The notes beneath the pieces were generated by a model. The model ran no database searches, had not been told where the DNA came from, and was given only the letters and a program-made list of their open reading frames with translations. Below, one piece after another: positions 17,033 to 26,789 of a stretch of 57,541 nt of DNA. Position numbers and translations under genes: made by a program. Within the stretch, counting starts at the first letter, position 1, and the number at the start of each line of letters is the position of its first letter. The DNA is from Methylobacter sp. (lineage in GTDB: Bacteria > Pseudomonadota > Gammaproteobacteria > Methylococcales > Methylomonadaceae). The stretch covers positions 1 through 57,541 of the forward strand of contig JAPLRU010000052.1 of assembly GCA_026399025.1 (NCBI GenBank), read 5' to 3'.

Positions 17033-20000
17033 ATGAAGATACTTAATATCCATTTTAAAAATATCAACTCATTGGAAGGCGAGAGTCGGATCAATTTTGA
17101 ACAATCGCCTTTTTCAGATACCGGGGTTTTTGCCATTACCGGCCCGAACGGGTCGGGAAAATCCAGTATTCTGGATGCCATTACGCTGGGTTTATATGGC
17201 GAGACTTTTCGCTTCGATCGTCCCGCCAAGCATGTGATGACCCAGCATACGGCGGAGTGTTTCTCGGAGGTTGAGTTCGTTTTGGACGCTATAAAATACC
17301 GGTCCAGCTGGCATGTGCAACGGCAGGATGCGAGTCCTGAGGCGGAGTTAACGCCGCCGGTCATGAACTTGACTCGTTTGAGCGACAATGAAGTGCTGGC
17401 GACTACAGCCCAACAAGTCTGCGCACGGATTAGCGAAATTACCGGCATGAACTTTCGTAATTTCACCCGGTCAATCCTGTTAGCTCAGGGCGATTTTGCG
17501 GCTTTTCTGAATGCGCTGGACAGTGAGCGCATGGATATTCTGGAAAAAATCATCAGCGCCGATATTTATACCGACTATAAAAATGAAGTGCATGATAAGG
17601 CCGAGGCGGCGCGGCAACGTCTGGACTATTTAAAGCAGGATTTATCGGTTATACCGATCATAGAACCGGCCAAGCGGGAAGCTTACGAACATGATTTGAG
17701 CGATTTTATTGAGCAAACAGCCGAGTTGCAGCAGCAGCAAAGCCGCTTGAAGCAACAGCAGGCCTCGCTGCAAAATGTGTTGCTTGTGCAAAGCCGGGTT
17801 GCCGATCAGGAAAATAAACTCCAACACATCAAAGTGCTGGCGCAAACCGAACGGCAAAAACTGGAGCAGTTGGCTACGGCTCAAGAAGCATTGCTGTTTA
17901 AGGAGGATTTACAGGCAATTAAAGAAAAAAAACACGAGCTTCATCAAGGTAAAGCAACGCTGGCGGAGTTTCGGGGCGAACTTAAGCAGATACAAGACCA
18001 TATCGGTGCGGATAACACCGCTCCGGACGGATTAGCCGATAAATCCTTGGCGGAGCAAGGCCAAACGCTGGCTAATCTTAGAGCCCTGATAGGCCAAATG
18101 ACTGCGCAGCGCCAGTCGGAGTCGGATTTACGGCATTCTTTGGGGATGCAAATCGATGAGAAAACGTCGGCTCTGGCTACGGTATCGAAGTGGCTGGAGG
18201 AACATGCGGCCGACGAATCGTTACTGTCCAGTTTTCCAGAAACAGCCCGGTTAAAACATCTTCGGGCCGATCTGGCGGAACTGAAAGAAAAACAAAAAGC
18301 CTTCGGCAAATGGTCGAAAAACACCAGCTCGTCGCTGAAAAACAACCAATCCGCGATTGCGCAGGAAAACAAAAAGATTGCCGAGTTAAACCGCAAGCTG
18401 CCGCTGGCGGAAAAGGCGCTGGAACAGCTGGCGCAGGGCAGGAATTTGGCTGAACTTGAAGAGTTTCGGCAAGAACAGCAAGAGCGGGTTAATGATTTTC
18501 GCGAGCTTTATCGTTTGGCGGCGATACACCAAAAGTTAAGCCATAGCGGTTTTAGTTTTTTCGGTATGTTCGGTCGTAAAGAACAGCCGGATCATGATAT
18601 TGAGCAACTGCAAGCCGAGCTTGAAGCGCTAAAACAGGATCTCGGCAAAGAAGAAAATGCCAGGCTTACGTTGGAAATCGCGGTATTCCGTGAAGCCTTG
18701 CTGAAAAAAATGGCCCCGGATCGCCAGTATCTTGCCGATAATGAACCTTGTTTTTTATGCGGCGCTTTAGAGCATCCTTATACCGAACATCCGCCGAAAG
18801 AAGCCAACTCTCAAAAGGCTTTGACCGAGCAACGGATGAAAATAAAGGGCTTGAAAACGGCTGCCGGAAAGCTGGTGCAACAGATTCTTACGGCGCAAAA
18901 ACTAGCCGACAAAAATCAGGCGAATCTGACCGAGAGGACTAAGACCAAATCCCAATGGCAAACCCTGTGCAACCGGCTTAATAGCGCCAGTGAAGAGCTA
19001 ACGATTAATAAGTTACGCTTAATGAAGCGCCTGTTGGCGGACGAAGTAGGCGCATTAAAGACGATAGTCAGCGTGGTGGCCGACTATCGGAAGAAACAGC
19101 TCGGCATCGACCAATTAAAAGCGCTGATCGTCAAGGGTGAGGAGACGGTTCAACGGTTACAGCTCAATACTCAGCAGTTGGATGCCGAATGGCGCGAGCG
19201 TCCGAAGGAAGAAATCGATTATGAAGCCGCTCTGGCCGCTTGTCAGCAGGAAGAGCAGCAATTGGCCGACAAAGTGCTGGCGCAATTGGCTTTACTGGGC
19301 GAAAAAATGCCAGCTAAAGGCAAAGAAGATGTCTTGTTCGATCGCCTGAATGCACGTCGGCAGGATTATCAAGGCTATGTGTTCCGTCGTAAGAATTTAA
19401 CCGAGGAACTGGAAACCTTAAAGGCAAAAGCCGAGCAGTGCCAAATTGAAATCGCGTCATGCAATGAAAAGCTTGAGCAATACAACCGTCAATTACACGG
19501 CGAAGAAATCATCGGTCTGCATTTAGCCTTGATTGAAAAGCAAAAACTGCTCGCCGACAAGGAGCGGCTGATTGCCGAACAGGAAGCCGAATTTGGCGTG
19601 TTAAAACAGGCGCTGGAAGATAAAATACAGGGCACGCAATTTACCGGCGTACATCAGTTGAGCGAAATGCTGGAATTAGTGCAACATCAGCCTGAATTGG
19701 AACGGCATTTGGCCGAGCTGGAACAGGAGATCGATGCCCGAACGATAGAGCTGGAAACCGGCAGACATGAACTGGAAGCCGGAAACACGCTGGTTGCAAC
19801 CGAGTTAAGTGCGGAACAGTTGGAGGCCGAATTAAAGAGCGTTAGCGAAAAAATGGCGATAGCCGATTTGGAAGCGCAACGCCTGGAACGCTTGTTGAGC
19901 GAGCAACAGCATTATCAACAAAAAGCCGATGCGATTTCGGTTCAGTTACAAGAGCAGGAAGACGTTGTTCGCTCGTGCAGCGCGGAAGCCGCCCAGATAG

Positions 20001-20476
20001 CCGAGGAGAGCGGCATGGCTTTTCGGCGCCGGGTTCAACACCGGGTGGCCGATCGGTTATTGTCCCAAACCAATGCGGTGCTGGAAAAGGTCAGCGGCCG
20101 TTATTATTTGCGGCAAATGCCCAGTGAACAGGGCTTGGCGTTGGATATTGAAGATACTTACCAAGGCAATGCGCGCCGATTGCCGAAGACTTTGTCCGGC
20201 GGCGAGAGTTTTGTGGTGAGTTTGTCGCTGGCGCTGGGACTTTCCGAATTGGCGAATAACGGCAAATCGGTGGATTCGTTATTTCTTGACGAAGGCTTTG
20301 GCAATCTGGATGCGGAAACGTTGTATACGGTTATCAGCACTCTGGAAGGCTTGCATACCCACGGCAAAACCGTCGGCGTTATTTCTCATGTCGAAGGCGT
20401 GCAAAAACGCTTCAAGGCTCAGCTGCAAGTGGTTAAAAAGCCCAATGGAATGGGGATGTTGCGGCAGGTGTCGTAG
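17033..20476 (+). CDS. sbcC: SbcC-type exonuclease subunit (Rad50-like SMC ATPase)
   Basis: A 1147-aa SMC-like ATPase, the structural subunit of the SbcCD nuclease that opens DNA hairpins and double-strand ends. Walker A is at residues 37-45 (GPNGSGKSS), a QGDFAAFLNA loop follows, then two long coiled-coil arms flank a zinc hook CFLC at 573-576. The C-terminal lobe has the signature LSGGESFVVSLSLALGL and Walker B SLFLDEGFGNLD. Length is in the family range. SbcD is normally encoded immediately upstream, but here the upstream gene is the GGDEF/EAL protein, separated by a terminator, and no nuclease gene occurs in the window. SbcC therefore either works with a distant sbcD or has another partner. 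Confidence 0.92.
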   Translation: MKILNIHFKNINSLEGESRINFEQSPFSDTGVFAITGPNGSGKSSILDAITLGLYGETFRFDRPAKHVMTQHTAECFSEVEFVLDAIKYRSSWHVQRQDASPEAELTPPVMNLTRLSDNEVLATTAQQVCARISEITGMNFRNFTRSILLAQGDFAAFLNALDSERMDILEKIISADIYTDYKNEVHDKAEAARQRLDYLKQDLSVIPIIEPAKREAYEHDLSDFIEQTAELQQQQSRLKQQQASLQNVLLVQSRVADQENKLQHIKVLAQTERQKLEQLATAQEALLFKEDLQAIKEKKHELHQGKATLAEFRGELKQIQDHIGADNTAPDGLADKSLAEQGQTLANLRALIGQMTAQRQSESDLRHSLGMQIDEKTSALATVSKWLEEHAADESLLSSFPETARLKHLRADLAELKEKQKAFGKWSKNTSSSLKNNQSAIAQENKKIAELNRKLPLAEKALEQLAQGRNLAELEEFRQEQQERVNDFRELYRLAAIHQKLSHSGFSFFGMFGRKEQPDHDIEQLQAELEALKQDLGKEENARLTLEIAVFREALLKKMAPDRQYLADNEPCFLCGALEHPYTEHPPKEANSQKALTEQRMKIKGLKTAAGKLVQQILTAQKLADKNQANLTERTKTKSQWQTLCNRLNSASEELTINKLRLMKRLLADEVGALKTIVSVVADYRKKQLGIDQLKALIVKGEETVQRLQLNTQQLDAEWRERPKEEIDYEAALAACQQEEQQLADKVLAQLALLGEKMPAKGKEDVLFDRLNARRQDYQGYVFRRKNLTEELETLKAKAEQCQIEIASCNEKLEQYNRQLHGEEIIGLHLALIEKQKLLADKERLIAEQEAEFGVLKQALEDKIQGTQFTGVHQLSEMLELVQHQPELERHLAELEQEIDARTIELETGRHELEAGNTLVATELSAEQLEAELKSVSEKMAIADLEAQRLERLLSEQQHYQQKADAISVQLQEQEDVVRSCSAEAAQIAEESGMAFRRRVQHRVADRLLSQTNAVLEKVSGRYYLRQMPSEQGLALDIEDTYQGNARRLPKTLSGGESFVVSLSLALGLSELANNGKSVDSLFLDEGFGNLDAETLYTVISTLEGLHTHGKTVGVISHVEGVQKRFKAQLQVVKKPNGMGMLRQVS

Positions 20477-20512
20477 GTGCTTTGTCCTGTTTTTTGTTGT
20501 TCCGCTTTATAA

Positions 20513-21070
20513 TCAACGCAAGCGTTTTCCGCTGACCGCATCATAGATAGCGGTTTCCTGTTCAAGCTTACCGACTTTGCCGTGAACGATAAAAATATCG
20601 GCATCGGCAAAGGTTTTAAGCAACTTTCTTGATTCTTTGACGGCCGGTCGGGTCGTCGGATTAGCGCTGGTGGACACTAAAGGGCTGCCGAATTGCAGGC
20701 ATAAATCGCGGGCTATCGGGTGATTGGTCACCCTGACCGCCAGCGATTGATGCGCGCCGGTCAGCCATTTCGGCACCCAGGGCCGGGCCGGCACCACCCA
20801 GGTGACGGGGCCCGGCCAACTGGGGCTTATGCGCTCAATGACAGTCTGATCCAAAACCAGATAGGGCCGCAGTTGTTCCAAGGATGAAGCGATTAAAATC
20901 AGGCCTTTTTCTACCGGGCGCTGTTTGATGTCGAGCAAGGTCATTACCGCATCTTCGTTAAGCGGATCGCAGCCTAAGCCGTAGACCGCTTCCGTGGGAT
21001 AAGCGATGACCGCGCCGGCTTTGAGATGACGGACGGCGTTTTTTATTTTAAAAGGGGAATGGTAAGGCAT
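20513..21070 (-). CDS. tsaC: Threonylcarbamoyl-AMP synthase TsaC (YrdC/Sua5)
   Basis: A 185-aa protein that makes threonylcarbamoyl-AMP from threonine, bicarbonate and ATP for the t6A37 modification of ANN-decoding tRNAs. Family landmarks: AVIAYPTEAVYGLGCDP, the IKQRPVEKGLILIA segment, PSWPGPVTWVVPA, and LVSTSANPT near the C-terminus. Size fits the short TsaC form rather than Sua5. It is the last gene of the minus-strand block dprA-smg-topA-tsaC, the same order as smf-smg-yrdD-yrdC in E. coli. It ends 36 bases from the end of sbcC in convergent orientation. Confidence 0.93.
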   Translation of the reverse strand: MPYHSPFKIKNAVRHLKAGAVIAYPTEAVYGLGCDPLNEDAVMTLLDIKQRPVEKGLILIASSLEQLRPYLVLDQTVIERISPSWPGPVTWVVPARPWVPKWLTGAHQSLAVRVTNHPIARDLCLQFGSPLVSTSANPTTRPAVKESRKLLKTFADADIFIVHGKVGKLEQETAIYDAVSGKRLR

Positions 21071-21145
21071 TTTGGGTTTACAAACTGTAATCGATGTCAG
21101 TAGGAGCGGGCCGTTTCCGCTCCTGCAACGCTATAAGATTGATGT

Positions 21146-23458
21146 TTACTTAGGCCCCTGAACATCCGCCGGATCGCCTTCATACGGTGTGGCATATTTG
21201 CATTCTTTTTGCGGACAAACCTTTTCCACGCCGCGTTTCTTGGTTTCCTTGACGGTCAAAATAGGCCACGCGCATTCCGGGCAACTCTCTTTTATTGGCG
21301 CATTCCATAATGCGTAATCGCATTTTGGGTATTCCGAGCAGGAATAAAATATTTTGCTGTTCCGCGATTTGCGCTTGAGGATATTGCCTTGTTTGCATTG
21401 CGGACACTCTACGCCGGTATCCAGCGGTTTTTCCAAAGGCTCGATATGCTTGCATTTGGGATACCCGCTACAACCGATAAATTTGCCGTAACGTCCGGTT
21501 TTGAGCACTAAAGGCGATTCGCATTTAGGGCAGACTCGGCCTTCGACGACTTCGGGTTCAACGCCGGCGTCGCCGTCATCGTTCAGATTCCGGGTGTAGG
21601 AGCAGGTAGGGTAGTTGGTACAGCCGATAAAGCGGCCATTCCTGCCTAAACGGATGGACAGCGGGCTGCCGCAATCGGGGCATTTTTCATCAATAGCTTC
21701 CTGGGTTACATCCTTGCGCTGAACGCTTTCTTCTTTTTCATGGATCAGGGTGGTGAACGGCTGCCAAAAGTCGTGCATCAACGGAACCCAGTCTTTTTCT
21801 CCCCGCGAAACCGCATCCAATTCATCTTCCAGATTAGCGGTAAAATCGTAATCGACGTATTTGGTAAAATGCTCGGTCAAAAACTTGTTCACAATTCTGC
21901 CGACATCGGTCGGATGAAAGCGTTTGCTGTCCAGCGTGACATATTCGCGAGCTTGCAAGGTCGAAATAATCGACGCATAAGTCGATGGTCTGCCGATACC
22001 GTGTTCTTCCAGGGATTTTACCAAGCTGGCCTCGCCGTAGCGTGGCGGCGGCTCGGTGAAGTGCTGTGCGGCATTAATATCGTTGAGTTGGACCGGACGG
22101 CCTTCTTCCATCGGCGGCAGAAAGCTTTCCTTGTCGTCGCTTTCGGTGCTGTCGTCTTTTCCTTCCAGATAAGCCGCCATGAAGCCGGGCGATGCAATTG
22201 TCGAACCGGTCGCCCTGAATACGTGCTTGCCGTCGCCGCAGCTTAAATCGACCGCAACCATGTTCAAAGTGGCATGAATCATTTGGCAAGCAATGGTGCG
22301 CTTCCAGATCAGTTCATAGAGTTTGAATTGCTCAATACTGAGATGCTGTTTTATCTGGCCGGGTAAGTAGCGGGGATAGGTCGGGCGTATCGCTTCGTGC
22401 GCTTCCTGGGCATTTTTCGATTTGGTCTTAAAGACTCTGGGTTCTTTCGGCACATTTTCCGCGCCGTAATTTTCGGCAATCAACGCGCGTATTTCTTCGA
22501 CCGCATCGACCGACAGGTTAACCGAGTCGGTACGCATATAGGTGATTAGGCCTGCGGTTTCGCCGCCTATATCGATGCCTTCATAAAGTTGCTGGGCCAC
22601 TATCATGGTGCGCTTGGTGGTGAAACCCAGTTTGCGCGAGGCTTCCTGTTGCAAGGTCGAGGTAATGAAAGGCGGAGCGGGGTTGCGTTTTTGCTGTTTC
22701 TTTTCTTGTCTTGCGACCATTAATTGACCGTCGGCGGCATCCAGCAAGGTTTGCTTGGTTTTTTCCGCCAGCTCTTCATCGGTAATGCTAAATTGCGTGA
22801 CTTTTTCGCCGTCAAATTGGGTCAGTTTGGCTTTAAAAGCTTGATCCTGTGCGGTCAGTGCCGCGTCAATCGTCCAGTATTCACGAGATTTAAAGGCCTC
22901 GATTTCCAGTTCGCGCTCGACGATCATGCGCAGCGCGGGGCTTTGTACGCGGCCTGCCGACAAGCCGCGGCGGATTTTTTTCCATAACAGCGGCGACAGG
23001 TTAAAACCAACCAGATAATCCAGCGCGCGGCGCGCTTGCTGGGCGTTGACCAAACTGATGGCGACTTGCTCCGGATTGGCAATAGCTTCGGTGACGGCTT
23101 TTTTGGTGATTTCATGGAAGACAACTCGATGCACCGGTTTGTCTTTTAACAGTTTTTTCTCTTTCAGCAGTTCAAGTAAATGCCAAGAAATAGCTTCGCC
23201 TTCTCTATCGGGGTCAGTCGCCAGATATAAGGTGTCCGCGCTCTTAAGGGCTTTGGCGATAGCTTGCACATGTTTTTGGTTGCGATCGATGACCTCATAT
23301 TTCATTGCGAAGTTGTTGTTCGGGTCAACCGCGCCTTCTTTGGGTATCAGGTCCCTTACGTGTCCATAAGAGGCTAAGACCTGAAAATCCTTGCCCAAAT
23401 ATTTTTCTATGGTTTTGGCTTTTGCAGGCGATTCTACAATGACGAGATTTTTACTCAT
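21146..23458 (-). CDS. topA: DNA topoisomerase I
   Basis: A 770-aa type IA topoisomerase that relaxes negative supercoils. The TOPRIM domain starts at once (NLVIVESPAKAKTIEKYLG) with the acidic DPDREGEAI triad. The catalytic tyrosine is Y307 in GLITYMRTDS. Four zinc-ribbon units end the protein, beginning CPDCGSP, CPKCESP, CPQCKQG and CPECAWP; the last is irregular. In E. coli the corresponding operon position is taken by yrdD, which encodes only topoisomerase-type zinc ribbons, while here the full enzyme is present. Upstream is smg, separated by a repeat-rich gap. Confidence 0.96.
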   Translation of the reverse strand: MSKNLVIVESPAKAKTIEKYLGKDFQVLASYGHVRDLIPKEGAVDPNNNFAMKYEVIDRNQKHVQAIAKALKSADTLYLATDPDREGEAISWHLLELLKEKKLLKDKPVHRVVFHEITKKAVTEAIANPEQVAISLVNAQQARRALDYLVGFNLSPLLWKKIRRGLSAGRVQSPALRMIVERELEIEAFKSREYWTIDAALTAQDQAFKAKLTQFDGEKVTQFSITDEELAEKTKQTLLDAADGQLMVARQEKKQQKRNPAPPFITSTLQQEASRKLGFTTKRTMIVAQQLYEGIDIGGETAGLITYMRTDSVNLSVDAVEEIRALIAENYGAENVPKEPRVFKTKSKNAQEAHEAIRPTYPRYLPGQIKQHLSIEQFKLYELIWKRTIACQMIHATLNMVAVDLSCGDGKHVFRATGSTIASPGFMAAYLEGKDDSTESDDKESFLPPMEEGRPVQLNDINAAQHFTEPPPRYGEASLVKSLEEHGIGRPSTYASIISTLQAREYVTLDSKRFHPTDVGRIVNKFLTEHFTKYVDYDFTANLEDELDAVSRGEKDWVPLMHDFWQPFTTLIHEKEESVQRKDVTQEAIDEKCPDCGSPLSIRLGRNGRFIGCTNYPTCSYTRNLNDDGDAGVEPEVVEGRVCPKCESPLVLKTGRYGKFIGCSGYPKCKHIEPLEKPLDTGVECPQCKQGNILKRKSRNSKIFYSCSEYPKCDYALWNAPIKESCPECAWPILTVKETKKRGVEKVCPQKECKYATPYEGDPADVQGPK

Positions 23459-23497
23459 TTATTTAAAAGGATGAAAGGCGAAGGGCTAAAGACGAAG

Positions 23498-23548
23498 GGC
23501 GAAGGGCTAAAGGCGAAAGTGTATGTTTTTTGCCTTTAGCCCTTCGCC
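23498..23548. repeat. Tandem and inverted repeat between smg and topA
   Basis: A 17-base arm at 23498-23514 (GGCGAAGGGCTAAAGGC) pairs perfectly with 23532-23548. The left arm is itself part of a degenerate tandem series of GGCGAAGGGCTAAA units from about 23475. It lies in the 103-base gap between smg and topA, so a strong hairpin would form in the shared transcript. Neither strand shows the T-run expected of a simple terminator. Confidence 0.75.
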
Positions 23549-23561
23549 TTTCGCCTATTTT

Positions 23562-24029
23562 TTAATGCAAATAAGTCGGAATAAGGTCATAAACAATATC
23601 TTCCATTCTGGAGAAAGCAATTTCTTCGTCAGGCTGGCTCAGTAATACCATCAGCACGATCCATTTTAATTTTTCCATCGATATTTCTTCATTTTCCAAG
23701 GCCATGGCTCGGTCGATAACAATTTCCCGGTTGGCTGAATTCAAGATGCCGCTGTTCTCCAGGAAGGTCAGCAAATTGCGGCATTCAAGATCCAGCTTGG
23801 CTTTCTCTTGGCTGCAAAAAATACGGAAGGCAGGGGAGGCCGACGCTCTTATCGCCCGTTGCAGGCTTAGCGATTCAAGCCAGTCGAAAGCTTTGTTGAC
23901 CTCGATTTGCTCAAAGCCCGCTTCCAGTAATTCCGTTCTAACAATGTCACTGTCCGGAAGTATTTCGATTTCATCTTCCATATAGTTTTCGAATAAGTAC
24001 ATTAGGACATCAAAAATATTTTCTTTCAT
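23562..24029 (-). CDS. smg: Smg family protein (DUF494)
   Basis: A 155-aa soluble protein of unknown molecular function. It starts MKENIFDVLMYLFENYM and continues with the acidic DEIEILPDSD and the FDWLESL segment characteristic of Smg/DUF494. It sits between dprA and topA, as in most gammaproteobacteria. The start is 15 bases beyond the dprA stop, so the two are one transcription unit. The frame ends GYIPTYLH-like (LIPTYLH), as in the family. Confidence 0.9.
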   Translation of the reverse strand: MKENIFDVLMYLFENYMEDEIEILPDSDIVRTELLEAGFEQIEVNKAFDWLESLSLQRAIRASASPAFRIFCSQEKAKLDLECRNLLTFLENSGILNSANREIVIDRAMALENEEISMEKLKWIVLMVLLSQPDEEIAFSRMEDIVYDLIPTYLH

Positions 24030-24044
24030 AGGACTTCTAAGTGT

Positions 24045-25097
24045 TTATTTGATTCGACTGTAGTAACCGCCGGCGGTTGCTTCTATGTAACCTTGCAGTT
24101 CCAGAATCAGTAACATTGATGAAATAACTTCGACCGATACGTTGGCATTTTCAACCAGAGTATCGACAGACGTTGGACTAAACTGGACAAGATTCAATAA
24201 TGTTTGTTGCTCTAGGTCAAGTGTTGATTGCATTGTTAACGGCATTAAATTGTCAACCTGTTGATTATACTGATTTAGTTCTTCAAGAATATCTTGGCTT
24301 GTTTCCACCAGCTTGGCGCCTTCACGGATGAGTGCGTTGCAGCCTCGGGCCAGCGGGTTGTAAATGGAACCGGGGACGGCAAAAACTTCGCGGTTTTGCT
24401 CCAGCGCCATGCGCGCCGTAATTAATGAGCCGCTTTGTTTGGCGGCTTCCACCACCAATAGGCCTTGGCACAGTCCGCTGATAATGCGGTTGCGCCTGGG
24501 AAAATGGTTGGCTTTGGCGGTCGTTCCGGGCGGAAACTCGGAAATCATGGCCCCGGTATTGACAATTTCAGTAGCCAAATCTTTATGTCGGGCGGGATAT
24601 ACGCGATCCAGCCCGGTTCCGGCGACCGCAAGGGTATAACCGTTGGCTTTTAATGCGCCCTGATGGCTGGCGGCGTCTATGCCCAAAGCCAGTCCGCTGG
24701 TGATGGTAAAACCGCATTGACTCAGGCTTTTGGCAAAGTTAAATGCGATTTCCAGACCTGAAGACGACGGATTGCGGCTGCCCACAATCGCAATCTGCGG
24801 TTGCGATAATAGTTCTGGATTACCGCGTACAAACAGGATGGGCGGAGGATCGGAGATTTCTTTTAATTGCGCCGGATAGTTTGAATCATTCAGGGTTATT
24901 GCGCGATTGTTGGGCTGGCTCAACCAGTCCAGATCATAGTCGATCAACGACCAATCGGGACTGCGGATGGCTTGGACACTATCGTTTTTTAAGCCCAAGG
25001 CGCTAAGCGCCGATGCGGACTCTGAAAACAACTGCGCCGGGCTGTGAGTTTCGAGTAAACGGAGAAATGTTCGGCAGCCGACGCCGGGCGTGCGCAA
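24045..25097 (-). CDS. dprA: DNA-processing protein DprA
   Basis: DprA loads RecA onto single-stranded DNA taken up in transformation. The Rossmann-type core is clear: IAIVGSRNPSSSGLEIA, TSGLALGIDAASHQGAL, AVAGTGLDRVYPARHK, ISEFPPG, FPRRNRIISGL and SGSLITARMALEQ. A winged-helix DML1-like C-terminus follows. The start is uncertain. The given start is a TTG, but the frame remains open upstream and encodes PDLKYWLALL, which looks like the normal N-terminus, without any ATG, GTG or other TTG. A CTG at 25149-25151, overlapping the stop of the LysM gene, or an ATT at 25143-25145, may be the true start. Confidence 0.92.
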   Translation of the reverse strand: MRTPGVGCRTFLRLLETHSPAQLFSESASALSALGLKNDSVQAIRSPDWSLIDYDLDWLSQPNNRAITLNDSNYPAQLKEISDPPPILFVRGNPELLSQPQIAIVGSRNPSSSGLEIAFNFAKSLSQCGFTITSGLALGIDAASHQGALKANGYTLAVAGTGLDRVYPARHKDLATEIVNTGAMISEFPPGTTAKANHFPRRNRIISGLCQGLLVVEAAKQSGSLITARMALEQNREVFAVPGSIYNPLARGCNALIREGAKLVETSQDILEELNQYNQQVDNLMPLTMQSTLDLEQQTLLNLVQFSPTSVDTLVENANVSVEVISSMLLILELQGYIEATAGGYYSRIK

Positions 25098-25147
25098 TAG
25101 CGCAAGCCAGTATTTGAGGTCCGGGTCGATTGGCGCGGTGATAATGT

Positions 25148-26266
25148 TCAGGGGGTTCTGACTTTGTCTAAGACATGAAGCGCTTGAGTCGCTTTCATGA
25201 CCAGCGCGTAACTGACGCGCTCAAACGGGCGGAAAATCATCAAAGTGCCTGCAATCTCATCGGGAAGATTAACGTTGTCGTTTTTAATCGGGCTGTAACT
25301 GTCTATGATAACTTTGCCGCGTTGATAGATGCTCAGCTCGTGGCCGACTAAAAGGCCGTCCGCCGTGCCTTTGTCTACCACGACCACACTGTATCGGCCA
25401 ATTTCGGATACGCCGCCAAGCACGTCGATAATGCTGCCTTTTATAGGGTGTTCAGGCGGCCGGGGGAAATAATTTAACGCAATATCTTGCTCTGCACTGG
25501 GCATTAATCGGTCGCCGGTGCGAATTTCGAGGGCTGATTTGGTTATGGCTAAGGTTGCCGGATCGCCGGGTTGTTGCAATGAAGCATCGGCAATATATTC
25601 CGCTTCATAACCCAGGATTTCTCCGCTGTCCGGGCTGATATAAGGATTGCCGGGCCGGTAAACCGTGTATGACAGCTTGGTCTGTTCGGCTATCGAGCGC
25701 ACGTAAACACGGTCTCCGATGCCTGCAACGATATGTTCTCCGGCAAAACCGACCACATAGGGCGCAAGGCCCAGTTCATCTTTATTCACCACTTTGGGCG
25801 ATGATAGATAAGCGGCTACGGTTCCGGTAGGAATTAAGCGGATTGCCTGTTTCAGGTTAGTTTCCCTGATGCACGGAATGACCTTTCCGTCCGCGGAAAC
25901 GGCAAAACTTTTACGCCCGTTTTTATAGTCTTCTTCATGAAGTACGCAGCTTGCATTCGGATTGGTTTGAGGCTGCATCAGACGGCTTTCGGCAAGGCTG
26001 AGCTGCGGCTTGCCGTCGACCATGGAAAAATAAAGCGTATCGCCGGGATAAATCAGATTAGGGTTTTTAATCTGGCTATTGCGGCTCCATAATTCAGGCC
26101 ATTGCCAAGCATGTTGTAAAAATTTAGCGGAAATATCCCATAAGGTGTCGCCTTCGACGACCGTATAGCGATCGGGGTGAGACGGGTTTATGGGGATCTC
26201 ATCGGCGAAGACATTTAAGCTGATAAGAAAAAATGCTATCGCTCCGGCGAGTAGTCGAAAAGCCAT
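25148..26266 (-). CDS. LysM domain cell-envelope protein
   Basis: A 372-aa exported protein: signal peptide MAFRLLAGAIAFFLISLNVF (cleavage after FA), then a LysM peptidoglycan-binding motif at about 33-85 (YTVVEGDTLWDISAKF, WPELWSRNSQIKNPNLIYPGD). The rest is beta-rich without catalytic motifs. Homologues are regularly found just upstream of dprA in gammaproteobacteria, and here the stop codon overlaps the probable dprA start region. A role in envelope maintenance is likely but not demonstrated. Confidence 0.85.
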   Translation of the reverse strand: MAFRLLAGAIAFFLISLNVFADEIPINPSHPDRYTVVEGDTLWDISAKFLQHAWQWPELWSRNSQIKNPNLIYPGDTLYFSMVDGKPQLSLAESRLMQPQTNPNASCVLHEEDYKNGRKSFAVSADGKVIPCIRETNLKQAIRLIPTGTVAAYLSSPKVVNKDELGLAPYVVGFAGEHIVAGIGDRVYVRSIAEQTKLSYTVYRPGNPYISPDSGEILGYEAEYIADASLQQPGDPATLAITKSALEIRTGDRLMPSAEQDIALNYFPRPPEHPIKGSIIDVLGGVSEIGRYSVVVVDKGTADGLLVGHELSIYQRGKVIIDSYSPIKNDNVNLPDEIAGTLMIFRPFERVSYALVMKATQALHVLDKVRTP

Positions 26267-26789
26267 GTGGGTTCCTGTCGAGTCTTTGCTGCTAGGTGAG
26301 TTCGAAGTTTAGATGAATTCGGATAGAAGTCTATGAGTAAATAAATTCTTGATTTAACAGGCTAAAGCTGATTTGTTCGATTGCGGCGCCGGTTTTACGT
26401 GGCCGGATTGTAATGGATAGGGGTTCTATTCCACAAGCGGGGATTGAATTATTTACCCGTGACAAACTATTTACAGGCCGCCTTAATTCATTAATTCGTA
26501 AAAGATAAACGCCTCATAGAATAGAGCGCGGATTTTTCAGAGTTTAATCTGTGTTTATCCATGCCCAGCATAATCATCTTCGTCATCTGCGTTCTATTTT
26601 TAGCGGCGAAACCGGCAAAAAACAGTTTCTACCCTTGAAAATCAAAAAATTGGGCGCATTGTCAACACTAGCCGCCATTAGGCCCTCTATCTCGCGTATT
26701 TTGCTGATTTTTGACAAATGTTATTTATTTTTAATCGGTTCGCGTAAAATTAAGGGTTCAGAATTCCATCAATAATACCGGGAAACACC
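26267..26789. other. Divergent intergenic region
   Basis: This 523-base gap separates the minus-strand LysM-dprA unit from the plus-strand DUF2760/Hsp70 unit and must hold both promoters. A TTGACA occurs at about 26711-26716, but no TATAAT-like box at good spacing accompanies it. A GCGCGGATTTTT string near 26525 resembles the start of the 'GAACGCGGATGACGCGGAT' repeat family. The frame at 26551-26775 has no features of a real gene. Confidence 0.45.

Noticed and set aside
21740-22246. 168-aa plus-strand ORF
   Set aside because: Antisense to topA; no family resemblance.
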